A stretch of DNA of 64,000 nucleotides from Antilocapra americana (GCA_007570785.1 ML662449.1:8733987-8797986); one strand, 5' to 3'. Counted from the stretch's first letter, positions 33,885 through 46,010 are shown. Program-made: numbers and translations. Notes: a model not told the origin generated them from the letters alone.

Positions 33885-36145
33885 ATAATGGAAAAACTAT
33901 CATTCTTCTGTGGTTTTGGAATGCCTTATGAGCTGACAACCTATGTGAGTATTCCCATCTCACCAGAATGTTTCTGATCAATCAAATATTCTAACACAGG
34001 GCATTGGGGTGGGGAGAAAGAAGGAAAGAAGGACCAGGCAATAGAAAGAAAAGGAGGAAGTGGCTTATATACTGAGGTTATTTAGGCAAACAGTAGAGAT
34101 GGTGAGGCATCAATTCCTCCTCCTCTAAAAACTCCTTTTGCTGGTTTCAAGACAGAAAGTCTCACCATCTGGGTGTTCTCTGGCAGCAGTACTCAGGCAT
34201 GAACCTGGAAGTTTTCAATGTTGAAATCAGGAATTATAGGAAAAGAAGAGAGAAGAAAAGTGAAAGAAAAGGGAGGAAGAGAAGAGGGGGAGGTACTCCC
34301 AGCTGTAAATTTGAATCTAAGCTCCATACTGAGGAAGGTCTTTTCTTCACTGCTCTACTTATAAGATGTAGAATAGAGTCTGTCATTTAATAGAGATTCA
34401 GTAAGTCGTGATGTCGATGGTTGGGTGTACAGCAGTTCGGGAGGTGTACCCCTCAGGTCTCCCTTTAAGAAAGAATTTGTCATTCAGTTGTACAAGTGCA
34501 CAACTTGTACAACTTAACTGAGAATCACCAATTGGCTGAACCTTTAGGCTCTGCTTCAGTTTTTAAGTTGAAGGCACAATCTTGCCAATGACAGACCAGG
34601 GAAGTGGTGCCAGTTCCTAGTCATCTCTGCCCAGTGTGGTCTCCTCTGGGGAGTTCTTTGCTCTGGAACTTGTTGTTGGGGTGGCCGAGACCCTATCAGA
34701 TGCACATCATGGTCTGAGACTGCCCAATCCTGCTTCCTCCCTCTTTATCTTTCAGACACATCCCTACTTACCCCAATCCCAAACCTCTTGTACTAACTGC
34801 ATTTCAGTGTTTGCTTCCAAGATTTAGACCTAAAGGTGTGCCATCTTGCCTTGACGTCTGGTTATCACTTCGGTGCAGGATGAACTGTCGGGTTCTGAGT
34901 TATTCTGGGTGATGTTTCAGTTTTTCCAAATCTCAACAGCCTTCCTGGTAAGGTTATGTACCTAACTTTCAAAGATAGGGCTACTGAAAATGTGATTTCT
35001 GGACTGGTGCCAATCCCCAAACTATTTGTTACTACCTGTCCACAATAAGATGAGGGCAAAAACTGAGAATAATAGTTTAAAAAATTTTATGACAATTTGG
35101 TATTCCTCTGGCAACCAAGATCAGAGAACTGTTTTTCTTGAGTACCAGATTAGTCTGGATGTTGTTGAACTCACATTGAGAGTTCCATGTTGTGTGAATT
35201 GTGTACTAGTCATGTGTTGTAGGACCACACTACAATTTGTGGTATCTTAAGGTTAGTTTGTAATTATGACTCTTAACAATGTATAAAATCTGTAATCTTT
35301 CGAGATAATTCAAAAGATAAATTTTTTGAAGAATAAATTGTTGGAACTGGCAATAAATGAAGAATTGAAGGATTTTGAAAATGTCACCATTTGTTTTAGC
35401 TAAAAGTTAAAAATGAATATTCTTAGCTTGCATAAGTTGATGTGAAAACTCTTTCTATTCCCATCAACTTATTTCTATGAAACTAGTGACCCTACTGAGT
35501 ATAAAAACAAAACAGAGGAACAGTTTGGATACTCAACCACCCTCAACCAGAAGCCTCTTTTTCCCTATTACTCCCACTAGATTGGAATAACAAATCAGAA
35601 GAAAGCTCATTTGCGACTTAAAAAACTTTAGATATTGACACACACCTCGTTTGTTCAAAGTGCTTTATAGGCGTTTAAAATATGGAATCGCTATTTCATT
35701 CGTAAATTTGTTAATCATGATTGTGGAATAATGAAATCAGAAATGTAAGAATGAACAATATGTACCGTCTTCGCAATTCCCCCTACGCTCGTTTGATTCT
35801 ATTTGTTGAAATGTAGTTCTCTGCTTATTAAAATAATTTGAAATCTGGGCTTGTATTTTGCCTATCTTCCCCCCACCCCCCGCAATATTTCAAATACCTT
35901 ATTTTTACTGTATTTAACAAAAGTATCTCTGGGCGATGGATGGATTGGAAACCCGTCCTCTCACCACGGATAACTTGGAAAGCTGCTGTTGAAGCTAACA
36001 GAGGCGGAAAATAGGAATTTAATAAGACCCTATGCCCTGAAATGAGTTTCAGACTAATTTCAGACGTAAAATAAAAACCAGGACAAAGCTTTAGTAACTA
36101 ACTTTTTTTTTTTCTGGTCAAATAGGCTCAGCTTGTATTGTGGTA
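33885..36145. other. Intergenic sequence upstream of the C1D promoter, nothing firmly recognised
   Basis: Contains a perfect hairpin at 34487-34513 (listed in the findings), a purine-rich stretch at 34230-34295 and several small frames. The block 34440-35240 might be a decayed LTR, but I cannot name it. Confidence 0.35.
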
Positions 36146-36147
36146 TG

Positions 36148-36357
36148 GGTTGAAAGTGTTAGTCGCTCAGACCTGTCCGACTCTGTGACCCCATGGGCTG
36201 TATAGCCCACCAAGCTTCTCTGTCCATGGAATTCTCAAGGAAAGAAGACTGGAGTGGGTTGCCATTTCCTTTTCCAGCGGATCTTCCCCATCTAGGGATC
36301 CAACCAGGGTCTCCGACATTGCAGGCAGAATCTCTTCCGTCTGAGCCACCAGGGATA
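36148..36357 (-). repeat. Bov-tA SINE just upstream of the C1D CpG block
   Basis: gaaagtgttagtcgctcaga through tcttccgtctgagccaccag. Ends about 120 bp before the CpG-rich region. Confidence 0.92.
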
Positions 36358-36542
36358 CAAACCTAGAAAAACGGACCGGCGCCCCGCACCCCCCAGCATA
36401 CCCACTCCCCTCCACAGTTTCAGTCAGTGGGGTCAGAGAAGACCGCCTTTGAGGACGGAAGGGAAAGGGCTAAAGGGGTGGAGTGAGAAGCGTGAGGTCA
36501 TCGGAGCGCGCCGCTAGCCCGCTCGCAGAGCCGGCGCGCCCC

Positions 36543-36550
36543 TGACGTCA
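36543..36550. promoter_or_regulatory. cAMP response element (CRE) palindrome
   Basis: A perfect TGACGTCA octamer lies within the CpG-rich block, 18 bp before an ETS core (ccggaag). CRE plus ETS close to the start site is common in TATA-less housekeeping promoters. Occupancy by CREB/ATF is inference. Confidence 0.6.
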
Positions 36551-36560
36551 CCACCGCCGA

Positions 36561-36596
36561 CTGCTTTCCGGAAGGCAGACGTGGAAGGCCCGCGAG
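36561..36596 (+). other. C1D: Candidate C1D non-coding exon 1 (end placed, start approximate)
   Basis: Downstream of the CRE, the sequence runs to gcgag|gtatta, a plausible splice donor at 36597. It would join to the acceptor at 50304 and leave the ATG in exon 2. No ATG occurs in the proposed exon. The true start cannot be read from sequence, and other donors (for example tttag|gtacat near 37010) are possible. Confidence 0.4.
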
Positions 36597-37534
36597 GTAT
36601 TATTCTGAATTGGGGTTGGAATTTTTCTTGAGCTTCTAAGTCCGCTTCTCCTCGGAGCGCCCTGTCACGCTCTCGCTGACTGTGAGGAGCGGGGCCGTGC
36701 TGCGTAGCCTTCCGCGAGTGCGAGTGTTGGGGTAACCTGCAATGCGGGTCCTGAATGGACCCCCACTTCCGCTTTCTTAAGGCCGGTTGTTCGCTTCGGC
36801 TTGTCTCGGTCTCTCTCGTTTCTTTGGGTCCGGCCTTTCGCTTTTCTTCGTCTGTTAGCTCCGCCTCTCAAGTGTTGGTGGGCGGAGAAATTAAAAGCTG
36901 GTGACTTCCCCGTTAATTTTCTGCCGCTTTCAAACCTGGTTGAGAGAGGAAGGCGGAAGTGGAAGGTGTAGGAGAGTAGCTTTCCCTTGTCATCCGCCTT
37001 TATCCTTTAGGTACATGATCATGCCCTGCCTGCTGCTGCAATATTAACCCACCTGAGATGGGAAGCTAATTTTGATCTAAGTTGAAATCTAATGGAATCT
37101 TTTAAAAGTGGTTTTTCTTTGTGGTCCAGGAATAGCGTGATTCAAACTTCTGTTTGAAAATATCTTTCGTGTCTTGCTGTTTATTGACTGCAGTTCCTTT
37201 TTGGCTTGATGAAGATGTTTCTGTCCCAGTGAGATATTTGCTGCCCACCTGTTAATCTGTTTGGAGTATCTGATAGGAGAGTGACCTGCGACTTAGCCGA
37301 ATGTTGACTTTGTGTCCGGAAATAACAAGATAATCCCTATTGAAACTCCGGGAACCATTTGTGATTGATGGAAATGATAATTTTGGAAGAGAAAATGATA
37401 GTGTGAACAATGGTTTTTCAAAATAATCAAGACAGTTTATATGTCATATCTCAGTGACTGTTTCCAAACTGTTGACCTTGCAAGGATGGCTCTAAGCAGC
37501 CCCCAGTGGGTGGGGTGTTTGAACATTTTCACAT

Positions 37535-37680
37535 TAGTAAAATAATAACTAATATTAGTAATTAATATATTGAGTCCTGAGACAGGCATTGTTCTAAAAA
37601 CCTTACCTGTACAGTTTATTTAACCTTCACAGTACACCTGAGATGAGAAGCTTATCATAAGCAAATTCCATAGTTTTGGA
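37535..37680 (-). repeat. MIR-like SINE
   Basis: attgagtcctgagacaggca ttgttctaaaaaccttacct, then aaccttcacagtacacctga gatgagaag. Decayed. Confidence 0.5.
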
Positions 37681-38249
37681 AGGCAGTTTTGCTGCTTCAC
37701 ATGAATAATTTTGAAAACACTTCGAATGAAACTTTGGAATTAACAATTAATTTCATCGTAATCCTATTTAATTATTTGTCTCATTCTTAGGCAACATCTT
37801 TGTAATTTATATCTTTTTCTGTTATGAGACCTAGGGATAATTTTGTTTTTAGAGGTTAGCATCTCTACCTTTTCTCTGAGATTTTACTCTAAATATGAAG
37901 GAGAGTTACAGGTGACACTAGCATGGACTGCCTGCTAAAGACAATATTTTTGGAGAGATTGTTGTATGGACGTTTCACCTTTATTTTCTAAGGTAATGCT
38001 GTGCAAAAAAGTAATTATGTTAATAGAATTCGGATGCAACATCTGCAGAAATCTCTCTAATTTCCCCCCAAATAGTATATTGATTTGTTTCTGATTTAGT
38101 TCCTAATTGTATGTAACTCTGCTTGGCATAAGGATGGAAACAGCCCCGGGATGTACATTATTGTATATCTTCTTTTGAATCCTCCTAATTCTGGTATTGA
38201 GATTCTCCAAAATTTGGTTCCAGTTTACTTTCATTGTTTTTAGTTAGTG

Positions 38250-39300
38250 AACAGATAGTTACCAGATACTTAATATGTGGCAAGACTTTATGTTAATCAT
38301 GTGGAGATACATTGGGAAATAACCAGTGGAGAGTTTTGAGCAGAGGAGTAATATGATCTGATTTAGGTATTTTAACAGGATCACTCTGTGCTGTGTTAAG
38401 AGCAGCTTGTTGGAGAGAGGGGTAGGGCAAAGCCAGGAGACTAATTAGGAAGGTGTTGTACTAATTCAGATGAGAAGATAGTGTCTTCACAGCTGGAAGA
38501 AGTGACTGGTGAGTAGCAGTTCAATTTTGGATGTACTTCATAGGTAAAGCTAACAGATTTGCTTATGGGTTGAGTGTGGGTTATGAAAAGAGCTGTCCAG
38601 GTTTGGGACTTTGAGCAACTAGAAGGGTTAATTCCCATTAACCGAGAAGTGGAAAACTTTGGGAGCAGCAGGTATGTGAGGAAGAATTGGGAGTTCATTA
38701 TGATATGTTAAGATTGAGATGTCTGGTAGTTATCCAAGTGGAGATGCTATAGGCAGTTGAGTACCAGGTTTGGAATTCAATGGGGAAGTCATTAGTGGAA
38801 AAGGTCAGTTGGGAGTAGTGAGATGGTATTTAAAGTTGTGAGACTAGAGGCAGCTGTCAAAGGACTGTAAACAGGAAAGCAGTAGACCCGAGTCCTTAGG
38901 CATTTTGGCCTTTATGGGTTTGGGGCAATAAGGACCCAACAAAGTAGACAGAAAGAACAGCCATGGGGACAAGGACAGTTTTGAGAGTCTAGTGTTGTGG
39001 AATTCAGGGTGGAGTAATGGGTTCACTGTTGTCAGATGCAGGTTATGGATCAGATAAGTGAGGACTGACATTTTCAGGTTTATCTTGATAAACATGAGAA
39101 GGAGTGTTATTGATGGATAAATGACAACAGTATGGAAGAAGAGACTACTTTTGCTTGGGAGATATGGAAGCCTTTATAGAGAAGAGGGCATTTGACATGG
39201 GTTTTAAAAGATTAATAGGTTTTATCAGGCCAAGAAGACAGGGGAGGAGTCAGGGGAGGAGGTATTCCAAGCAGAGGAAGAAGCCTTACTTCTCTCCCTT
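38250..39300 (-). repeat. L2 LINE, long antisense fragment in intron 1
   Basis: gttttgagcagaggagtaat, ggatcactctgtgctgtgtt, tccaagtggagatgctatag, gagatggtatttaaagttgt match the reverse of the L2 reverse-transcriptase region. The block after 39125 (ggcatttgacatgggtttta) is out of its usual order, suggesting rearrangement. Minus-strand frames here are dead L2 coding remains. Confidence 0.75.
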
Positions 39301-39514
39301 CAAGGCCATACCTCCCAGTCAGCTGTTAAAGATGCTTTTGCACATCCTTTTTCTTGTGTCCTTTAGCCAGTGCCTCATTTTGGATTACCATTCTTGCTCC
39401 AGGCCCACTGAACCCTGATAAATAAGTTCACAAAAGACCCGAATTAATGCTACCCTACTTCAACTGGGTCCTTTCTCGGTTGCCTGACAGTTGCTTTATA
39501 TATATCCCTATTTT

Positions 39515-39712
39515 CTTCCCAGGTGGCTCAGTAGTAAAGAATCCACCTGCCAATACAGGGGACCTGGGTTTGATCCCTGAGTCAGGAAGCTCCCCTAGAG
39601 GAGGAAATGGCAACTCACTCCAGTATTCTTGCTGGGATAATCCCATGGACAGAGGAGCCTGACTGGCTACAGTCCATGGGCTTATAAAGAATTGGACATG
39701 ACTGAGCACATA
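39515..39712 (+). repeat. Bov-tA SINE
   Basis: cttcccaggtggctcagtag through attggacatgactgagcaca. B box gggtttgatccc. Confidence 0.92.
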
Positions 39713-39807
39713 TGCACAAACATTTGTACATGAACACACGAACTCTCTTCCCACCACATACTCCTCAATGCCATGTAACTGTATAAGGTTTACTTAGCGT
39801 TGACTAT

Positions 39808-40010
39808 GGGCTTCTCTGGTCGTTCAGGTGTAAAGAATCTGCCTGCAATACAGGAGACCCTGGTTTGATTCCTGGGTTGGGAAGATCCCTTGGAGATGGA
39901 AATGGCAATCCACTCCAGTGTTCTTGCCTGGAAAATCCCATGGACAGAGGAGCCTGGCAGGCTACAGTCCATAGGATCGCAAAGAATCAGACATGACTAA
40001 GCAACTAAGG
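39808..40010 (+). repeat. Bov-tA SINE with diverged TSD
   Basis: gggcttctctggtcgttcag through atcagacatgactaagcaac. Flanks agcgttgactatg and agcattgactcta look like a diverged target-site duplication. Confidence 0.92.
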
Positions 40011-40034
40011 ACAGCACAGCATTGACTCTAAGCC

Positions 40035-40560
40035 AGATACTCAGGAGTCATTTATTTAATAGATATTTATTAAATTAGATATTTATTCAGCCTCTATGAC
40101 AGGCTGTCCTGCTGTCCTGTATGTGAGCAGACTTGCCTTGCACCATGGTGCAAGTCCAGTGTGGGTGATGGACATTAATCAAATCACAGAAATACAAAAT
40201 AACAACAATAATATGGAGAAATATATGGTGCTGTGAGACTGTATCAGCAGTGGATATAACTTAATCTAAGGCAAGAGAGAATGCTTCCTTGAGAAAGCAT
40301 TGTTAATAAGGGAGCAGGCCAGATAGGGTGGTGACTGGGAGTCCCCAACACTCAGTGAGGAGTTTCTGCAGAGAACGAGGCTAGAAAGGCCCTTGTACCT
40401 TGAAAACAGGGAGAAAGTCGTCTTATGATAGCTAGAAAATTTAGGTGTAGGGAAGGCAATCCATTCATATGGTTCTTTGAATATAACAGAGCTGAAGAAT
40501 GTAGGTTTGATTGTAATTGCTAAGCTGGGTGGAAATGACATTTTATCTGGCATATTTGGT
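40035..40560 (-). repeat. L2-like LINE fragment
   Basis: Weak reversed L2 pattern: ttatttaatagatatttatt, then gagaatgcttccttgagaaa and aggcaatccattcatatggt. Low confidence in family. Confidence 0.35.
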
Positions 40561-40779
40561 ACTAAAGTAAAATCAGAGTTTCAGATAGTTGAAATTTTTG
40601 TTTATATACGTATGTACTGTTGTATTACAGATATTATTTAGAAATCTTAATTCTGAGAGTGTAACATAAAATGTGCTCCTTCATCGTACTGCTTTGTTTT
40701 CCCAGAAGTAACCCTAGTTAAGGGTTTCTTTTGTATTTTTAAAGAAACTTACATAAAGAACTATACCTCCACACTCATT

Positions 40780-41445
40780 TCTTTTTTCTTAAAAACAAGT
40801 GGGTTGTACTATAAATGCTATTCTTCAATTTTTGCTCACTCAATATATTTCAGGAATTGAAGCTCTGCTGCTTATTTTTCTCTGCTACACAGTATTTTTT
40901 TGAATGAATATTTCATAATTTATGTAGCCAGTTCTCCTAATGAGCATGGAAGTTGTTTCTTGTTTTAAAGTGTATTTTAAGAAGTGTTGGAGTGTATTTT
41001 AAGAAGTGTTGGAGTGGACATTCTTAAACATTGTCTTGTGTGAAAATGTACATTTCAGAAGTAAAATTGCTGGGTCAAAGACTTTGTACATATACAATTT
41101 TAAAACATAGTGTCAAATTTGCCCCCCAAAATGCTTGGTTTGCACTCCAATTAATAGTGAATGAGGGGCTGTTTCTCCTCACCTTTGCCCATATTAAGTA
41201 CTATCAATCTTTTTGATTTTTGCTTGTTTGACAGGTGAAAAATGGCATCTTGTTCTGGTGATTTATGTTTCTTTAATTATGAGTAAGATTGAGTAGCTTT
41301 CTTTATGCCTCTTGGTCATCTGGATTCCTTTATGTGTGAACTGCTGATTTTCTTTGTTCACGTTTCTTTTGGGTTGAAGGGTTCCCCCCCCCCATTTTAT
41401 TTATTTTTGTTGGCATATAGTTGCTTTAAAATTGCAGGTATTCTT
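40780..41445 (-). repeat. L1M-type fragment, antisense
   Basis: Reversed L1 3' region: gtgggttgtactataaatgc, cagaagtaaaattgctgggt, gcttgtttgacaggtgaaaa. Ends with an L1 3' tail-like tatttttgttggcatatagt. Includes an exact 22-bp tandem duplication at 40969-41012. Confidence 0.65.
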
Positions 41446-42033
41446 GTGTGTTGTTATTGTTAAGTTGATTTGCAGAGGCTTCTTTTATCTGTCTTTATGT
41501 TGCAAATATTTTACCCTAATTTTTCATTTGACTGTAGGCTTGGTTTGTTTATTTTTGCGTGCATACATTTTTGTAAGGGCCAGGTAAAGTGTAATGCATC
41601 AGGGTTTTGAGAAGGAAATTTGTGACATTATGGAAGTAATAGATACTGAAACAAAGCCTCTGTTGGAAATGTTAGTAATACAAACTTCATTTGAGGCCAC
41701 TGGCTCTGTCTTATTTTTGTAAGTTGTTTGGCAGCTATCACCGCTGGTGAACACCCAGTAACCTATGTTCCCCTGACCCCAGATTATATTTGGAATTGGA
41801 ATGAGATTGTAGTCGGGTATTCTAGACTATACTTTCTATGTAGGTGTTCCCCAATGTATGGACTAAGCTATATTCAAAAAGTTAATTGATGGGTTGGCTA
41901 TCTAATAGTTCTAATAGAAATATTGTAAATAGAGTCTTATGTTTGTTCTCAAAGCATGATTAATCTGTGAAGACTAGCTTTTTTGTTTTTTAAGGTAAAT
42001 TCAGCATGTTCTGTAATTTTACTCTATATATGT

Positions 42034-42254
42034 TAGTGTGTTTGTGTGTGTGTGCTCAGTCACTCAGTTGTGTGTGACTCTTTATGACCCCTTGGACTGC
42101 AGCCTGCCAGACTTCTGTCCATGGGATTTTCCAGGCAAGATTACTGGCATGAGTTGCTGTTTCCTCCTCCAGGGAACCTTCCTGACCCAGGGATCGAACC
42201 TGCATCTTTGCATTGTAGTTGGATTCTTTACCACTGCTCCACCTGGGAGGCCCA
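42034..42254 (-). repeat. Bov-tA SINE after a GT run
   Basis: tgtgtgctcagtcactcagt through ttaccactgctccacctggg. A GT-rich run precedes it. Confidence 0.92.
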
Positions 42255-42329
42255 TGTATATCAGTGTCCATTCTTAAATGATAGGAGTATTTTCTTATGT
42301 AACTGTGATGCCATTTTTATAGCTGAATT

Positions 42330-42985
42330 CTAATTTCATAGCCAAATTCTCAACAATTTCTTAGTGTCATCCAGTACCTGATCCAGATTCAGGATTCTTT
42401 CTTTCAAAGATATCTTTTTGCACTCAATTTATTTGAATCAAGATCCAAACAAGGTCTGCACATTCCGTTTGATTGTTAGATCTAAAGGTAGATCTCTTCC
42501 TTCTCTCCCTGCTCTCCCTTTTCTTAGTTTTTCTTCATGCCATTTACCTGTTATGGAAATCAGGTCAGTTTTCTTGTACAATATTTCTCATTCCAGATTT
42601 GTGTATTTGCTTTCTTGTGGTGTGAACTTCTCTATCTTCCATATTTCCTATAAAGTGGAAGTTAGCTCCGCAGGCTCAATTATATTCAGATTCAGCTTTT
42701 CTGAGGGGAGTCGGAAATGCTACACAGATGGTGCTGTGTTTGCCACATTGCTTCACATCAGGAGGTTCATGATATGTTTATGTCCTACTTGGAGTGGTGC
42801 AGACTCATCTGTGGGTTCAGGTATTGACAGTCTTACTCTTCTGTTGTAAGCTTCCCCTTTTTTCTGTGATCGTTACCTGAATCAGTAATTTCACTAGGGG
42901 TTACAGAATTGATGATTTTTTTTTTTAAGTTATCATTTCTTCCATATTTGTTAACTGGAATTTGAACTCTAGTTTTATTACTTGG
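42330..42985 (-). repeat. Old L1 (L1ME-type) 3' UTR, antisense
   Basis: gtgtcatccagtacctgatc, gcacattccgtttgattgtt, gtgctgtgtttgccacattg cttcacatcaggaggttcat match the reverse of an old L1 3' region. The 143-codon + frame at 42418-42849 is a chance frame in it. Confidence 0.6.
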
Positions 42986-43084
42986 GTACCTGGTGGTCAT
43001 CAATAACGTGGCTAGTGTGGAAAAATGCTGTCAGAGCAGCAATTTGTGATGCCAGGAATATACTTTTCCTGGCTGTAGTTCTGG

Positions 43085-43470
43085 AGGCTTAAAGCAGTGC
43101 GATGGTGTTTTAGATGCATCAGCTTGGCTAGGCTGCAGCCCCAGACATTCAGTCCTGGACCACCCTAGGTATTGCTCTGAAGGTATTTGTAGATATAATT
43201 GAAATACACAAACAGTTGACTTTAAATTAGGGAGATTATTCTGATAATCTGAGTTAACTAGATGGCTTTAGAAGCTTAGCTGAGGCTTCCTTGACGAAAA
43301 AGTTCCACCTGTGGACAGCAGTTTCGGCTTGCAGCCAAGAGTTCCAGCATGTTCTTTCTTGCTTGCCTGCCCTGCAGATTTCAGTGTTATTTGGCAAGCC
43401 TCCCCAATTGCATGAACCAGTTTCTTACAGTACATCTCTTCAAACTAGCTCCTCCTCGTTCTGCTGCTGT
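43085..43470 (+). repeat. Ancient interspersed repeat (MER class, subfamily not named)
   Basis: atgcatcagcttggctaggc, gattattctgataatctgag, ggacagcagtttcggcttgc, tttcttacagtacatctctt follow a known old element starting with a gtcaacttgg-like end. Confidence 0.4.
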
Positions 43471-43849
43471 GGTTGAACCCCAGCTGGCATTGGGAGCCAC
43501 TTCCTCAGCTCTCCTGTTCTCTGACAAAGTTGGGTGAGGAGTAGTGGCAGAGGTCAGAGAATCTCCTTTTGTTTAGTATGACCCTATAATTTGTTGCTCA
43601 AACTGGGACTTCTGAGAGAGAAATGGGGAGCAGAGCAGATGGTGAGCTGAAACAGCAGGCATAAACGAGGACTGTCTTGGGCAAGTTGAGACAAAAAGCC
43701 ATTCTGGTGAAACACCAGTATGACATCGCCGCCTCAGGGAGCTTGTAATCAAAGTGAAGTAAATCAACACGTGTCACCAAATCATGTTTTAGGCGACATG
43801 AGAACTTATAGTCACCTACAAGTTGTGCTTATGCTCACCTAGACAGAAA

Positions 43850-44380
43850 GAATGGAAGGATGTCACTCAGAGAAGTCTTATTCACTAAAGGAAAACTGAT
43901 CTTACCTGCAAAGATAAGTACAGGATTAGTACAGAGTAAAGTGGGAAGGGTGGTTCCTGTGTCGAGAACCAGATGGGCAAAGAATATTTGGAAAGCGGCC
44001 GTGGTGGCTACAGCCGTAGGATTGGAAGGGGGCGAAATGAAAGATGAGGCTGGTCAGACAAATAGAGGCCACTGGAAATGAGCCTGACATCCATATAAGA
44101 CGTTTGGAATTTATCTTCAAGGTAGCTAGGAGCCAATGCAGTATTTGAAGCAGGGGTGTACCATGACCAGACTATCGTTACAGAAAAGTCATGTTTTGTA
44201 ACATCTTAAAATTGAGAGTGGAGAAAAACTGACAATAGGGAGACTACTTTAAATGATTTAGTGAAATTTAGTGAGAATGGAGGAGAGCTTGTGGCTCAAG
44301 GAGATTAAGAGGCCGAATTGACAGGGCTGGTGGGACTGGGGCCTGAGGAAGGGGAGACGGCTGACTCCCAGGTTCCTGGC
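43850..44380 (-). repeat. L2-like LINE fragment
   Basis: gagccaatgcagtatttgaa gcaggggtgtaccatgacca and gctgactcccaggttcctgg resemble the reverse L2 blocks seen at 38.3 and 46.5 kb. Strongly decayed. Confidence 0.4.
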
Positions 44381-44734
44381 TGCACTGAGCTCCTTGAAGC
44401 AGAGGATGGAGGGGAGGAGGTCAGGGGTGATGTCCTGGCCCCCTCCTTTTCTCTGGTGGGTGTTGCGGCTCTCATCACTGGCAGGGAGGGGAGGGAAGGA
44501 ATGGCAGTTCCATCCTGTAGGGTTGCTGGTAGGGATTCTCCCCTCTGTCCCTGCGTCTCCGCCAGACATTCCTGAGAGATGGAGAGAGGCAGCTTCTCTC
44601 TGGCCCTCTTCCACTTTCTCCATTTCTGTGCTTGACACTTTAGAAGGAAGGTGGAGGGGTGAGGAATGCCTATGGCACCAGGCGGGGAGTGAGGAGCAGT
44701 GGGTGAGTTCTGTTTTTCTTTCTCTTCTTTGGAG

Positions 44735-44865
44735 TTTTATCATGCACCATGTTGGGCAAGTTACGGAACCTCACTGTGGTTTGTAGTCTGTGAGGAGTAA
44801 ACGAACTGTGTGTGGATGCTTAGAGTAATGCCCGGCTCACAGGCAGTGGAGTCCGCATGTTGGCT
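44735..44865 (+). repeat. MIR SINE fragment
   Basis: gttgggcaagttacggaacc tcactgtggtttgtagtctg, then gcttagagtaatgcccggct cacaggcagt. Confidence 0.55.
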
Positions 44866-45562
44866 ATTGCTCCCGATACTGTCCATCCACAGCTTCATCA
44901 TGGCATCCAAGTAACAAAGGGGGCAGAGGGCAGTGGCTGCAGCTCGTGCCTTGCAGTGCTTCCTGTGGAGGGAACAGGCACTCAGGAACTGTCTGTGTAA
45001 AGTGTTTGAAGAAATCGTTTGAGTCGGAGGTAACTTCTGGTACTAGAACAATCTTTATTTTCCAGTCTACCTTGCCTTTGTTTTTAGTTAGGAAAAAGGC
45101 AAGTGGTTTGGTTCAGATTTAATGAGAGTCATTATTCTTACTTACTGCCTTGCTTTCAGTGTTCACCCTAACCCATTTCAACAATAAATAACTACTTGCT
45201 TATTGGGGCTTAGGGACAGGGAATAATTGCAGGAAAAATCCCCATCATGATTCTTGAGGGGAAATAGTTTCTAATAGCAGAATCAGATGAAAAATTTCAC
45301 ATTTAAATAAAGGTCTTTTTGTGTTTTTTTATACGTATAGTATTTTTTAAAAGCCAAAATACATTTTTAAAGTATGCCTTTTTAAATTTAATGATTGTTT
45401 TTTTATTATGATTTTAATACATGCTTTTTGAAATAACAAAATTTAAACAATGAAGAATGAAGAGTGAATAACATCAGTCTGCACTGATCCCATTCCCTAA
45501 TTCCTACCCCTCTGAGAGAGAAGTCTGATTTTGTTTGTCTTCTTCCAGAGGTTTTTCAACAT

Positions 45563-45917
45563 TTGTTGTTGTTGTTCAGTCACTAAGTTGTGTTTGACTC
45601 TTTGCCACTCCTTGGACTGCAGCACACCAGTCCTTCACTGTCTTTGGAGGTTTGCTTAAATTGACATCCATTGAATCAGTAATGCTTTTTAACCGTCTCA
45701 TCCTCTGCCACCCTCTTCTCCTTTTGCCTTCCATCTTTCCCAGCATAAGAGTCTTTTCCAGTGAATCAGCTCCTCACATCAGGTGGCCAAAGTATTGAAG
45801 CTTCAGCTTCAGCGTCAGTCCTTCCAGTGAATATTTAGGGTTGATTTCCTATAGGATTGACTGACTTGATCTCCTTGCTGTCCAAGGGACTCTCAAGAGT
45901 CTTCTTTAGTGCCACAT
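45563..45917 (-). repeat. BovB LINE 3' fragment
   Basis: gttgttcagtcactaagttg, gacatccattgaatcagtaa, ggtggccaaagtattgaagc, ctgtccaagggactctcaag. More decayed than the copy at 7.3 kb. Confidence 0.92.
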
Positions 45918-46010
45918 ATCTACATATATATAGTGGCATCTGTGTTATGTGTTATATACTGTGTTCTATGACTTTTTTCACCATTTCTTGTGTATTACTA
46001 TATAAAGATT

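Larger units (their letters stand above)
36480..36965 (+). promoter_or_regulatory. C1D: CpG-rich C1D promoter region
   Basis: The composition changes sharply to GC- and CpG-rich sequence (for example gcgcgccgc, ccggcgcgcc) in otherwise AT-rich DNA. It contains a full palindromic CRE (TGACGTCA) at 36543-36550, an ETS-type ccggaag at 36568-36574, and further ETS-like cores at 36765-36772 and 36953-36962. There is no TATA box. This is the only CpG island-like block upstream of C1D and lies 13.7 kb before the first coding exon, which fits a housekeeping promoter. Assignment to C1D is by position, orientation and absence of another gene. Confidence 0.8.

Noticed and set aside
36665..36871. 68-codon minus-strand frame in the CpG block
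   Set aside because: Composition-driven Arg-rich frame in promoter/intron DNA; no evidence for a divergent gene.
42418..42849. 143-codon plus-strand frame
   Set aside because: It lies in an antisense old L1 3' UTR and shows no family similarity.
44258..44786. Overlapping 161-codon minus and 130-codon plus frames
   Set aside because: Both strands are open at once, which points to GC-rich composition and not selection. No domain is seen, and L2-like blocks extend into the region.
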